Origin: Variovorax sp. S12S4
Lineage (GTDB): Bacteria; Pseudomonadota; Gammaproteobacteria; Burkholderiales; Burkholderiaceae_C
Length of the DNA: 64,000 bases
Direction: 5' to 3'
NCBI RefSeq assembly: GCF_023195515.1
Contig: NZ_JALPKR020000002.1
Coordinates: 3,945,001-4,009,000, forward strand
Within the stretch, counting starts at the first letter, position 1; every line of letters starts with the position of its first letter. Below, in pieces: positions 42,268 to 52,503 of this stretch. The position numbers were made by a program, and so were the translations under genes. Below the pieces are notes generated by a model that saw only the letters and a program-made list of their open reading frames with translations, was not told where the DNA came from and searched no databases.

Positions 42268-43635
42268 TTAGTCGTCGACCGCCTGTTCCGGCGGTGGCAG
42301 CACCCAGCCGTCTGATTGCAGGAAGGTGAGTACGTCCTCGTATTTATCGGTGCGACGCATACGATAAACGTGTTGATAAAAGCGATTCCGCGCCTCAGGG
42401 GTCGGCTGATCGGCGGGCGTTGCGTTGCGGAGCAACCCGAGAAGGAGCGTATCCGTCTCGGCGGCATCCCAGTTCTGTCCGTTGCTGATGACGGCGTCAA
42501 GGACTTGGTCAAGCTGTTGGTTGCTTAGGCGACCGGCGAATGGCGTGATAAGGTCACTAAAGTTCGTCTCTGATCCACGCCAGCTGCCAGATCCTTGATA
42601 TTCCCCGACTGCCTTGGGCCACAGGTCGGCGAGCGGCTGAGAGGCGATTGCATCGGCCAATTGCTGTCGAGTGAGACCGGTGACTAGGGTCAACAGCGCG
42701 GCGCGGAACTGCGGGACTGTCACGCCCGCTAGGATACGGTAGTCAATTGCCGCCGCAGGGCCGGCGTTCTCGATGGTTGCCTGCAAGGCTGTTCGTGTGG
42801 GCTCCTGAAGCCGCGGCCAGAAATCCGGAAATGCGGCTATGAACGCGATGGCGCGAGGCCGATTCGGCGGCTCGAGACCGTCCACGAGCCTCACGATCGC
42901 CAGAGAGACATCTGCCCAAGCATGAGCAGCGCGGTCGCGCACCGCGACCAGCGATGGGATGATCTTGCGATGCAGTGGTTCCCATTGCGGCGGTACACCC
43001 TTGAGAAGAGATTTTGCGAGCACCGTGCCAAAGTTGCGGACGTTCTGAGCTCGGACGCGCGCGAGGTAGCGTTGCTCGACATAGTCGAGTATGCGTTCGT
43101 GGGTCGTGGGAAAGCCTGGAGACTGCACGTCGACGTCATAGAGATCGAAGATCGCTTTGCCCTGCAAGGGTTCCTGCGACAGCACGAGATCAACCGCATT
43201 GACGAGGTGAAGTCGCACCAGCTCGGGAGATGGTTCGAAGAGATCGGCTTCGGCTGAGAACGCCGGGTGTGCACACAGGTGTCTATCTTCCCGAAGACGG
43301 TCTAGATGTGTTCGAGCGATGCGATTGACGACCTGAGTATTGGATGTTGCGTCTTCCAGGATGCTCCCCTCAAGCTGAAGCAGTTTGGGGATGTCTCCTG
43401 TGGTGGTCGCGTTATCCCACGACTGAAGAAACCCAGTCGCGGCGGCATCGCCAATAGCGCTCAACTCACGGTACTTGGCGATCAGATCGTAGACCAGAGC
43501 AACCCAGGCAGAGGTGAGGGCGCCACGTAACGCTCCCGCCTTGTACGCCTTTACGGCGTCCAGAAAGTACACCTTCGACTGGGGGTGTCGAATTCGTGTG
43601 AGGAGTATGTCGAGATCTATGAATCCAGTGTCCAC
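42268..43635 (-). CDS. Hypothetical HEPN-like protein (455 aa)
   Basis: I do not recognise a named family. Residues 20-50 (YFLDAVKAYKAGALRGALTS, then WVALVYDLIAKY) and LREDRHLCAHP near residue 114 resemble the helical core and R-x4-6-H motif of HEPN ribonuclease domains seen in abortive-infection proteins. The remaining 300 residues look helical. GTG start, soluble, intact. It lies alone on the minus strand just beyond end-module A. A defence RNase role is inferred from the motif and the setting. Confidence 0.55.
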   Translation of the reverse strand: MDTGFIDLDILLTRIRHPQSKVYFLDAVKAYKAGALRGALTSAWVALVYDLIAKYRELSAIGDAAATGFLQSWDNATTTGDIPKLLQLEGSILEDATSNTQVVNRIARTHLDRLREDRHLCAHPAFSAEADLFEPSPELVRLHLVNAVDLVLSQEPLQGKAIFDLYDVDVQSPGFPTTHERILDYVEQRYLARVRAQNVRNFGTVLAKSLLKGVPPQWEPLHRKIIPSLVAVRDRAAHAWADVSLAIVRLVDGLEPPNRPRAIAFIAAFPDFWPRLQEPTRTALQATIENAGPAAAIDYRILAGVTVPQFRAALLTLVTGLTRQQLADAIASQPLADLWPKAVGEYQGSGSWRGSETNFSDLITPFAGRLSNQQLDQVLDAVISNGQNWDAAETDTLLLGLLRNATPADQPTPEARNRFYQHVYRMRRTDKYEDVLTFLQSDGWVLPPPEQAVDD

Positions 43636-43819
43636 GGTTCAATGTTCTGAGAGTGCGGTGTAGGGAGACAATATCACCTTGGCTCATAACCTCGCGCTCA
43701 CCACAGCGCATGGACCTGCTCTAAGCTCGGGCGCCAGGCCAGCGGGTAGAGAGCTTTCGAACTCCGAGTACGGGTGCCGGCAGATGATAGGGTGCTTGAT
43801 AATATTAGTTCTCAGTTGG

Positions 43820-43871
<52 letters not shown>

Positions 43872-43883
43872 GGTAGAACCTTA

Positions 43884-44689
43884 ATGGCGAATCAAGACTT
43901 CGACGATATTGCGCACCAAGCGGCGCGTGAAGCTTGGCAGCGCCAGTGCAACGACGTGACAGAGGCAATGAAAGTGCACACGCGACCGTTCGTAGTGCCG
44001 CTGTCAACGGAAGACGAGAGAGAAGTGAGACATGTGGGAACGGGGTCGTTCTTGCGTTGGAATGGAAGCGTCGTCCTTCTGACATGTGAACATGTTGCGG
44101 CGCAAAGGCCGACCAATTTGTCTTTCCACGGATCAGACGACGTCTTCTCGGTAGGTCAGCCGTTCGTCGACGAAAAAAACTCGACGCCGCCGTCGTTCCT
44201 GTCTCCGAAACCCTTTGGGGCGCTTGCGATCACCGAGCTGACGTGATCCCAACCGACCGGATCGCTGAAAAGCATCAATCCGCGCGCCCGGAAGAATTGT
44301 TTTTCTTTCACGGGTTTGCTGGCGAGAATTCGCGCTATGCCTTCGGCATCTTGGAAAGCGCCGCGTCCGCCTACGTAACGCAGCAAAGCGCAGATGCCGT
44401 TGAGGACGGCCGTATCTTCGAGCTCCTTTGGGAGCCCCAGCAGACATCCTGGGTCGAGTCCACCAGTGTGGAGATTCGCAGAGCGGTCCGGCTGGATGAT
44501 GCCGGTGGCTTCAGCGGTTCCCTGGTCTGGAACACTCGGTATCTGGAAGCTAAGGCCGCAGGCCAACTCTGGACCCCCGACTGGGCAGTGGTTTCTGGCC
44601 TTCTGAAGCGCTGGGATACTGGCACGAAAACGTTGTTGGTCACGAGGGTTGAGCATGTGCGTAGCTGGCTCGGGGCTGTAATGTCATAG
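43884..44689 (+). CDS. Trypsin-like serine protease, frame broken at an A7 run
   Basis: About 268 aa when bridged. The catalytic triad is complete across two frames: His in LLTCEHVAA (H70), Asp in LDAAVVPV (44183-44185) and Ser in GGFSGSLVWN (44513-44515). The first frame stops after TELT at 44246; one extra A in the A7 run 44173-44179 joins it to the frame ending at 44689. No signal peptide is seen from this start, so it is cytoplasmic unless extended through the CT repeat. Stand-alone trypsin-like peptidases occur in defence islands as effectors cleaved or activated on infection. Confidence 0.68.
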
Positions 44690-44994
44690 CGGACGCGGCT
44701 CGAATAGCCTCGCAGCGGAAACTTAAGCTGGGATTCGTCAGTCGTCCTCAATGGATGACCTCTCAATCATCGAGGACACCTCAGACGTCTAGCCGGACTT
44801 CCGCAAGCGGCGTTTCCCAGTGATCTGCCTGTAGGGCCGGCCAGTACTCTTCGGGCGTCTGAGACCGCGTTCGTACCATTACCGCAACCACCGATGCGCC
44901 CCCCGTTGGAGAGGCGCCGTATCGACGTTTGCGGCCAGCCGGCCAACGATCTGTCCAGGTCGAGTGGACGAATCGTCCTTTTACCTCGACCGGG
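44690..44994. other. Intergenic, no confident gene
   Basis: 305 bp between the protease and the excisionase-like gene. A 76-codon minus-strand frame (44781-45011, TTG start) overlaps the excisionase-like stop by 17 bp and has no recognisable domain. It could be the frameshifted remainder of a longer excisionase-type gene. I see no other structure. Confidence 0.4.
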
Positions 44995-45144
44995 TCAATT
45001 TTCGGCGGCAATCAACACCTTGCGCCAGATACGTCCCTGCACCCAAGTGCCGTTCTTGACCTTGTGGCGCACGGCATCTTCACTGTAGCCGGTGATTTCG
45101 GCTAACCGCTTGATCAATACCCATCGGCTTGGATTGCTGCTCAT
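44995..45144 (-). CDS. Excisionase-like small protein, probably shortened
   Basis: 49 aa: SRWVLIKRLAEITGYSEDAV, then HKVKNGTWVQGRIWRKVLIA. This is the small winged-helix of phage/ICE excisionases (recombination directionality factors), which usually read W-x-E-G-x-x-W-x-K-A-P-D-G and continue 15-20 residues further. Here the family's APDG turn is missing and the protein ends early, so a small deletion or frame break is likely. It supports an integrative element, but no integrase lies nearby. Confidence 0.6.
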   Translation of the reverse strand: MSSNPSRWVLIKRLAEITGYSEDAVRHKVKNGTWVQGRIWRKVLIAAEN

Positions 45145-45295
45145 CACGACCTCTAGATAGCGGACGGGGCCGGTTGAGGTGAAGTGCCGGAGAGTCCTTC
45201 ATTCAATTTTCCTCGCAGCGGTCGGATTGCGAAACCCAGGTGAGCGAAGCTAGGTGTAGAAAGGGCGTCGGTTGGCCCAGAGGTTCTGACTCTGC

Positions 45296-46712
45296 TCAGC
45301 TTGAACCTCGCCCGTGGAGGCGACTCATATGCCCCACCACCGCTTCCTGGAGACATGGCATCAACACAGGTCCAACAACGGCGGCACCTAGGCCGCCGTT
45401 CAAAAGAGACTCCAGCGAGGCGCGATCCAACCCACCAGATTCGACGCGGTCCAACAGGTCCTTCGCAAAGCGATCAAGCGCAAGTGCCAGCAGGCGTTCG
45501 GTCTTCCCTGACAAACCACTTGGGGTCGTGGCATCTGACTGGATGAAGCTGTCAATCTCATCACGTACGACGTCTGCCAAATACGATGCTTCAAACTGCT
45601 TTGCTAGTCCCGCGGCCGCATACTTCAACAGCATCAAGATTCGCTGCGCTTGGTTGGTCACGATCTTCTGGATGCAGGCAAGGCGCTCACTTTGATCCAA
45701 CGCCGCGCTCGCCGCTAACACGGGATGGAGCTCATCGAGCAATTGGTCGAGTTCCTTACGCTCTATTTTTGCCAGAAGCTGCCCCAACGCATCAAGGCAC
45801 TGAGCGGTCACCCGCGCGCGATGGGTTTCCTCGGGGTCCGTAGGATAGGAAGGGCGTTCATGAGAGAAGTCGCGTTGCTCATACCGCATGTCATTCGGTG
45901 GATGGGGCGCGGTTGGATCGATTTCGACAATAACTTCTTTGTCGGCAGATACGTCGACGCTGCCCAGATGCATGGAAAAGTCCGCGACCGAGAATAGCGA
46001 CAATCTCGCGTATGCGGTCTGGGTCGTTTTCGAGACGCCGACGATGATCCAGTGTGAAAAATCGAACTGTGCCGACTCCTTTACTGCAGAAGGAAAAGAG
46101 TCCCAACACGCAAAGCGTGTGTTGGCGCCGCCTAATACATAGGTCTTGAACGGCGCCAAGCCGGTTTGACGCGCCTCGCTTGGAAAGTAATGCGCAAAAT
46201 GAGTCAGCGCCAAGTAGGCGATGGCTCGAATGCCCTCAATGCCACCGAACTCGGAGGGTAGGGAGGGGCGTTGTGTGAGATAGGACTGCCCTGTCTTGCC
46301 ACGGCCTCCCAAAACGACCTTGCCAGGCTTTTTGACGTTCGCGTTTCAGCCATTGCTGAAACTGTGCTTCATTCGCAAAGCGGTATGTTGGCGGGGATTC
46401 ATCTTCAGCCTTGGTCGCGACGGGACCAGGCATGGCCGGCGCGATGTTGCCGCCAAATATTGTGTACGCCATTCCGGTACTGGCATCGACAAACGGATAC
46501 TTCTGAGGTTTGTGGCCGCGATCGTGCAATACGCTTAAGCGCGCGTTGAGTGCGGCAACTTGGTCGGTCAATAACTTGACGAGATCGGAGAACCCCGCAT
46601 TGTGGTCGCCACAGTAGATGCCTTGGTTCTCACGGCGGCCGCCCAAGGCGGCGGGGAAAAGATGTTCGCCGGTGCGCGTGGGGTTCTCACACAGAATACA
46701 GATGTCCGGCAT
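45296..46712 (-). CDS. HNH-like zinc-binding protein with large C-terminal domain, frame broken
   Basis: The N-terminal frame (46712 down to 46236) begins CILCENPTRTGEHLFPAALG with CGDHN after it: a CxxC...H...CxxHN arrangement of HNH_5-type nucleases. A second frame (to 45296) continues with GGRGKTGQSYLTQRPSLPSE and about 330 further residues of unknown fold. The switch falls near 46320-46335, where removing one base links KRERQK to GKVVLGGRGK. GGAGGAG precedes the ATG at 46712. Bridged length is about 470 aa. A DNA- or RNA-cutting defence role is likely but unproven. Confidence 0.6.
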
Positions 46713-46744
46713 TGACGCTCCTCCGCCGAGTTTGGAAGTCCGAA

Positions 46745-46775
46745 ACCTACCGCAAGTTGCACGTGAGCGGTAGGT
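46745..46775. promoter_or_regulatory. Perfect 9-bp inverted repeat upstream of the HNH-like gene
   Basis: ACCTACCGC (46745-46753) and GCGGTAGGT (46767-46775) form a perfect inverted repeat with a 13-bp loop, 32 bp upstream of the minus-strand ATG at 46712. Position and symmetry fit an operator. There is no T-run, so it is not an obvious terminator. The remaining 350 bp of the gap up to radC (46776-47127) hold no convincing gene. Confidence 0.5.
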
Positions 46776-47127
46776 GAAGTGCAGAGATTGTGCTGGTCAT
46801 GCATACATGGTTAGTGCGTCCCGGCGTACCGCCGTCGGGCTCGCGGGCTGCGCCCCGCGCCTCGCGCCTCGCGCCGAGTTGCAGCCATTCGGCTTTGATC
46901 CCTGACGCCTTCGGCAGCGTGGCTGCCTGCGCGCTGCGCTTTCCGAAAACCGTTGGGAGAGGGGTGGTCTTGCTGTTCCCTTCAACGTACCACGCTGGTC
47001 TCGCTGTCAAGGTCTGCGCGCATGACATGCGCCTGCGTCCTGGCCGCCGTCTACGAACCCTGACAACTGCACGGCAGCGTGCTGGGGCGTCTCGGGCAAT
47101 TCCGCCCGCAACAGACCGGAGTCCATC

Positions 47128-47700
47128 ATGTCGCAGCTTCCTCTTTGTCTCGATTCTTCCCTTCTCGTTCGTGACGCGCAGGGGCGCTACCAGGCGGCCT
47201 CGCCCGAACAAATCCTGGCGGCGGCGCGGCAAGTTGTCGACCGGCAGGTACGGCGCGGCGCCGAATTCACGTCACCGGCTTCGGTCAAGGACTACCTGCG
47301 CGCCAAGCTCGCGGGCTACGACCATGAGGTTCTCGCGGTCCTGCTGCTCGATACGAAGCACGCGTCGATCGAGTACGTCGAGATGTTCCACGGCACGCTG
47401 GACCAGACATCGGTGTATCCGCGCGAAGTGGTCAAGCTGGCCCTTCGGCACAACGCGGCGGCAATGATCCTGGCGCATCCGCACCCGTCGGGCAATGCCG
47501 AACCCAGTCGAGCCGACGAGGCACTGACGCACCGGCTGCGCGACGCGCTGGCGCTGGTCGATGTGCGGGTACTCGATCACATCGTTGTCGCTGGCAACGT
47601 CACGACTTCCTTTTGCCGAAAAAGGCCTGATCAATGCCGGGGGCCTTGCCCCTTTTTGCTTCACCTTGGGTGCATGGCGCTCACTGCGTTCGCTTTTTAG
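47128..47700 (+). CDS. radC: RadC/JAB-domain protein of conjugative elements, frame altered at its end
   Basis: 190 aa as read. The JAMM/MPN motif is visible: [21 protein letters not shown], then [10 protein letters not shown], close to the family's H-x-H-P-S-G-N-x-x-P-S-x-x-D. The family usually ends SFAERGLL; here SFAEKGLI is in another frame after the T4 run 47611-47614 (one T too many), and the current frame adds an unrelated tail. RadC-like proteins of unknown function sit upstream of parB in Tn4371-type and related ICEs. The start follows a GGAGTCC site. Confidence 0.82.
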   Translation: MSQLPLCLDSSLLVRDAQGRYQAASPEQILAAARQVVDRQVRRGAEFTSPASVKDYLRAKLAGYDHEVLAVLLLDTKHASIEYVEMFHGTLDQTSVYPREVVKLALRHNAAAMILAHPHPSGNAEPSRADEALTHRLRDALALVDVRVLDHIVVAGNVTTSFCRKRPDQCRGPCPFLLHLGCMALTAFAF

Positions 47701-48154
47701 TCAGGCATGCTCGCGGCATGCAGGGGCGCTCGCCGCGCGGCGTTTGTTCAGCGCATCTCCTGGCCCCTTGTCCGGGGTGCCGTCTTTCCCCATCGCTCAT
47801 CCCCATTCCGCGACCGTAGCCAACGCGTGCCGGGCCGTCAAGGCGCACAGGGCCGTGTCCTCGCTGCGCTGCGGGCCGCACCACTCCCTGCGCTTCTTCC
47901 TTGACCTCCCGTCCCGCGCCGGCTCCGTGTTTCGCGGGCGATGAACTCAGGAAAGACGGCGGCAACGGCGACCAGCCCAGGACGCTGCGCCGAACAAACC
48001 GAAGTCCACACCGGGCTCCGAATCTTGGAATCCGGTGAGCTTTGACACCACAGGAGCGTGCCTATGCAGACATTGAAGCCATGAATCGATCGCGAGTTTT
48101 TTCTCTCTTATTTCTTTGTTTCTAACGTCCCCTCACGGGACAGGAGCCAACATC
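47701..48154. other. Long leader between radC and parB
   Basis: 454 bp without a convincing gene. Near its end an AT-rich stretch (about 48090-48125, TTTTTTCTCTCTTATTTC) is followed by a small hairpin GTCCC-CTCAC-GGGAC (48128-48142) directly before the parB ribosome-binding site (CAGGAG). Hairpin plus RBS suggests control of parB translation, but this is only positional evidence. Confidence 0.4.
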
Positions 48155-48807
48155 GTGAACACCATCACCGAACACGAAACCTTTGCCTTGCAAGCTGCGA
48201 TCCCGGCGAAGGACATGCGACTGGTGCCGCTGACACAGCTGTCCAAGCGCAACGTGCGCAAGATCAGCGGCATGTCCATCACCGAACTGGCTGCGAGCAT
48301 CCTGCGCGTGGGCCTGCTGCAAAACCTCACCGTCATTCTGTGCGCCGATGGCGAACACTATGAAGTTGCTGCCGGAGGGCGTCGTCTGGCCGCACTGAAA
48401 CTGCTGGCGAAGAAGAAACGTATCGCCAAGGACTACCAAGTCCATGCCTGCTCGTGCCGGATGCCTCGGCGCGTACCGCCAGCCTCACCGAGAACGTGCA
48501 ACGCGAAGCCATGCATCCGGCGGATCAGTTCGAAGCCTTTGCGGCGCCGATTGATGAAGGCCGTCCTATTGAGGACATCGCCGCCGATTTCGGTGTCACG
48601 CCATTGGTGGTGCAACGGCGTTTGAAGTTGGCAAACGTGTCATCACGCCTGATGGCCGACTACCGAGCCGATGCTGTGAGCCTCGATCAATTGATGGCGC
48701 TGGCGATCACCGATGACCCTGCGGCGCAGGAGGCCGCGTTCTACGATGCGCCGTACTGGCAGCGCAGTCCGAGCGCGTTGCGGGAGCGGTTGGGGGCGTC
48801 GGCATAG
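48155..48807 (+). pseudogene. ParB-like partition/regulatory protein, frameshifted and truncated
   Basis: GTG start at 48155 after CAGGAG. The N-terminus carries the ParB/Srx domain (PLTQLSKRNVRKISG, then AAGGRRLAALKLLAKK); after a one-base loss near 48440-48444 the second frame continues with LTENVQREAMHPADQFEAF and an HTH region (IAADFGVTPLVVQRRLKLA). The family continues for several hundred residues, but this copy stops at 48807 where it meets the 3' end of the inverted second traG. The last four residues (GASA) come from the other side of the junction. Not functional as drawn. Confidence 0.8.
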
Positions 48808-50501
48808 CGGCCTCGGATGAGGGCAGGCGATGGCAATACACGCCGCTTGAAATTGCTGTCGACGTAGTAGCGGATCTTCTTGGCACGAATCGGCGCCTGA
48901 CCCGAGACCATGACGACTTCGTCGGTCACGGGAAGCTGCATCACTTCGCCGGGCGTCAGCAGCGGGCGCGCGGTTTCCTGGCGTGAAACCATCAGATGAC
49001 CAAGCCACGGCGAGAGTCGATGGCCGGCATAGTTGCGCTGCGCACGCAGCTCGGTGGCTGTTCCGAGCGTCTCCGAGATGCGCTTTGCGGTGCGCTCGTC
49101 ATTGGTGGCGAACGTGATGCGCACGTGGCAGTTGCCGAGAATCGAATGATTCTGGCCATAGGCCTTGTCGATCTGATTCAGGGACTGCGCGATCAGGAAG
49201 GCCAGCAGACCGTAGCCGGCCATTAAGGCGAGGGCGGATTCGAAGAAATCCAGCCGTCCCAACGCAGGAAATTCGTCGAGCATCAACAGCAGCTTGTGCC
49301 GGCGTGCCACACCGTCACTGCCATCCAGCGACTCGGTCAGTCGGCGACCGACCTGGTTAAGGATCAGCCGAATCAAGGGTTTGGTCCGGCTGATGTCCGA
49401 CGGCGGCACGACCAGATACAGGGAGACCGGGTGGTCGGCGGAAATCAGATCCGCGATACGCCAGTCGCAGCGCGACGTGACTTCCGCGACGATGGGGTCG
49501 CGGTACAGGCCGAGGAACGACACGGCCGTGGACAGCACGCCGGAGCGTTCGTTGTCGGACTTGTTGAGAACTTCGCGCGCCGCCGAGGCCACGACTGGAT
49601 GTGGCGTTTTACCCAGGTGGTTTGTCGTCATCATCCGATGCAGCGTGACCTCAAAGGGGCACGATGGGTCGGATAGGAAATTCGCGACACCGCGCAGCGT
49701 CTTATCTTGCACGGCATAGAGCACGTGGAGGATCGCACCGACTAGGAGCGCGTGCGAGGTTTTCTCCCAGTGGTTACGGCGCTCCAGCGCGCCCTCTGGA
49801 TCTACCAGGATGTCAGCGATGTTCTGCACATCTCGCACTTCGTGCATGCCGCGCCGCACTTCGAGCAGTGGGTTGTAAGCCGCGGAACGTGCATCGGTCG
49901 GGTTGAACAGCAGACAGTGGGAGAAGCGGGCGCGCCAACCGGCTGTGAGAGTCCAGTTTTCTCCCCTGATGTCGTGGATCACGGCCGAGGCCTGCCACGA
50001 CAGCAGTGTGGGGACGACGAGGCCGACACCCTTGCCCGAACGGGTCGGCGCGAAGGCCAGGACATGTTCCGGGCCGCTGTGACGGAGGTAGTGTTGCTTG
50101 TGCAGACCGAGGAAGACCCCGGTGGGACCGGTCAGGCCGGCTTTGCGGATCTCGATCGCGTCAGCCCAGCGCGCAGATCCGTAGTTTGTGACCAGCCGGG
50201 ATTGACGTGAACGCCATACCGACATGCCGATGGGGACGATCGCAGCGGCCAGGCCGCTTGCACCAGCGATGGCCCCGCCATGCGCAAAGATGCTGGGTGC
50301 GTAGGCGTCGTAGGCGAGCCACCATTCGAACAGGCGCCAGGGGTGGTAGATGGGCGTGCCGAAAGCATCGAACCACGGTGTACCGAGGCGTAGCTGATAG
50401 CCCAAGCTGGCGGCGGTCCATTGTGTGGCACTTCACACACCGGCGATCACGATGCCAATGACTGCCACCACTTGGCCGAACAGCACGCCCGATACCTGCA
50501 C
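48741..50501 (-). pseudogene. Second traG copy: in-frame stop and truncated 3' end
   Basis: Highly similar to the traG at 6164-8164 across most of its length, with the same Walker A (PTRSGKG) and Walker B (LMLDEFPALGR), but inverted. It appears to start at GTG 50501. An in-frame TGA at 50433-50435 stands where the first copy has Trp (GVW followed by ATQWT). The 3' end is lost after RGRYAD at about 48795-48806, where the frame runs into the antisense of parB. It is a dead remnant of another element of the same family. Confidence 0.85.
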
Positions 50502-50710
50502 GTTGACCCCCTCTTGAACGTCGCGCGGGCAAAGGTGCGCCGCAGACGTGAAGATGACGGGTCAGTCAAGCAGGGTCAAAGACGAAAATCGGCGTAAATT
50601 GGACTTAAGGCAACTGCATGTGGGCTCAGGCGAAATAAATCGCAAGAGCACATGGAGAGGGTAACTTGCGCGTAGAGTGTTTTCGATAAAAAAATAAATA
50701 GTTTAGGTTA

Positions 50711-51805
50711 TTAGGTGTCGGACGCAAGGCCCTGCAAATATGTCGAAAACTCTTCAGGCGTTGTCATGATCCTAGTCCCATACAATTGATCCAACCGAAT
50801 CTGCGGCGCGACAACGACGTTGCGGGTAGCTCGATCTAAGAGCAGGGCGTCGCAGTAACCAATAGCCTGTCCGACTTGAGCGTGGTCCGGCAGGTCGTTG
50901 TCGCGTAATTTTTGTGTGCGCATCCAGCGAATCTGTGCGTGGATGGCCGCATATGTAAAGAGTGAGGGCAATTGCAATCTGCCTTCTACAGTCTGCAATG
51001 CCTCAACCACCCATGCAATCACAGCTTGGGTTTCGAGTTCTTCATCTGGTGATTCGGCTAAAAAACTTGAAAGTCCAGAAGCGGCTAGTTTTCTGGCTAT
51101 ATGAGGACGGACAGAAGTATGAGTCAATCTACTTGCGAATCGGGCTGCCCCAATGCACTCCGATTCCAACAGCGCGTTGAACGTTTTTATTTCGCCGCGG
51201 TGGGCTTCATTGTCGGAATTAAGGCGAGCGACGGTTGCGGTGAGGCTTTCTGTTGGCGTGTGGCCTAAATTTTTGATGAATTTACTGATGGGTGTATTCC
51301 AGACCTCATTAAAGCAAGCTTCAAAGAGAGGAAATTGTTCCGGTAGGCTGAATTTCATGTCTAGCAACCGATCTCGCATAAATGTGAGGCAGGTTCTCGT
51401 CCAGACAGATAGATCTCTCTCAGGAGATCCAGTTTTTATGCGGGCTTGACGGTCGACCTCAATAATGATTTGTTCGTCCGGGGCGCAAAACCCTATCCCA
51501 AGGCTTAGCTCGTCCAGAAGATTTGCAGTGGCTTCGCGAGTGTAGTCGTCAGATTGCTTTAATACTTCACTTACTGTAGTGAAACTGACAGGGCAGAAAA
51601 TTTGCTGAAAGGCTGTGAGCTGACGAAGTAGTTCCAGAACCGGCAACCATGTCGCGCACGTGGGGTCACCAAACGCCGCTTGACGTAGATGTACCCATCC
51701 CTTTGTGTCCAGAAAGATCGCCTTTTTCGCCGTTAACTGGACTGAAAGTTCTTGGTGTCGCTGATGAAAGTACTCATTCAGAAGTTCGGCGTTGGAGAGC
51801 GTCAT
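50711..51805 (-). CDS. Hypothetical PIN-like protein (364 aa)
   Basis: No named family. The N-terminal AIFLDTKGWVHLRQAAFG (residues 29-46) and C-terminal AIGYCDALLLDRATRNVVV have the first and late Asp positions of PIN-domain RNases, separated by about 270 mostly helical residues. The DNA is visibly AT-richer than the chromosomal genes, suggesting separate acquisition. Intact. A weak ribosome-binding site precedes the ATG. An RNase toxin or defence nuclease is possible. Confidence 0.5.
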   Translation of the reverse strand: MTLSNAELLNEYFHQRHQELSVQLTAKKAIFLDTKGWVHLRQAAFGDPTCATWLPVLELLRQLTAFQQIFCPVSFTTVSEVLKQSDDYTREATANLLDELSLGIGFCAPDEQIIIEVDRQARIKTGSPERDLSVWTRTCLTFMRDRLLDMKFSLPEQFPLFEACFNEVWNTPISKFIKNLGHTPTESLTATVARLNSDNEAHRGEIKTFNALLESECIGAARFASRLTHTSVRPHIARKLAASGLSSFLAESPDEELETQAVIAWVVEALQTVEGRLQLPSLFTYAAIHAQIRWMRTQKLRDNDLPDHAQVGQAIGYCDALLLDRATRNVVVAPQIRLDQLYGTRIMTTPEEFSTYLQGLASDT

Positions 51806-52027
51806 TTTCTAGGGACTCAAAGTTGGCGTCGTTGTGGCGTGAGAACGCCTAAGGTTGATCATCCTGTCCGCCTTGCCTCTGTTCTAGCGCGACCTCGTCG
51901 GATCAATCCGCGATCCATCGGGCTAAGCAGCGCGGGATCATAGCTTTTCGTTACATTTGCGGCTAGTATGCCGGCATCGGCTAAAACCGGATCACTCTCG
52001 TGCGATAACCATCACAGATAGGTTGTT

Positions 52028-52408
52028 GTGCCTTTAAAATTTCGTCGGTGGATCAAGCCTAGCCAAATTCTAGAAGACGAAGTCGTGGTTTGGGTCGATG
52101 TCGTCAAGGCTGACGAAATGTGGCGGCGCACCGATCCTGGTTGTTATGTTGGCCCCGGTGGTACAGGTCAAGCAACTGATGATCGGTATCAGAGAATCGG
52201 AATGGAATTTTCCTCCAACGCATTTATGGAAATGCCTCTTATGAGCATAGATGGAGCCATCCTCGGATTCACAGATGGCCGCCACCGTTTCGCTTGGTGC
52301 CGAGACCACGGTGATTGCTGTCTACCCGTTATCACGCCGGCGGAAACCGCGGAAGAACTGGTCGCCTTTGTTGGTGCGGCATGCTGTGGTGGGAGCATAA
52401 GAGCGTGA
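52028..52408 (+). CDS. Small ParB/sulfiredoxin-like protein (126 aa)
   Basis: The segment GAILGFTDGRHRFAWCRDHG, then LPVITP, matches the DGRHR turn of ParB/Srx-type nucleotide-binding folds (DNA-modification and defence proteins such as DndB/ParB relatives share it). The rest is not recognised. GTG start. It lies in AT-richer DNA next to the HEPN-like gene. A stand-alone function is unknown. Confidence 0.5.
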   Translation: MPLKFRRWIKPSQILEDEVVVWVDVVKADEMWRRTDPGCYVGPGGTGQATDDRYQRIGMEFSSNAFMEMPLMSIDGAILGFTDGRHRFAWCRDHGDCCLPVITPAETAEELVAFVGAACCGGSIRA

Positions 52409-52503
52409 TTTAGCTCGTTGCGCTTGGCGAGGAAGAAGCTACTCTGGAAGGCTCGTATTCATAATGAGGCCGATGGCATCCACCTATCACGGTATCTTGG
52501 AAA

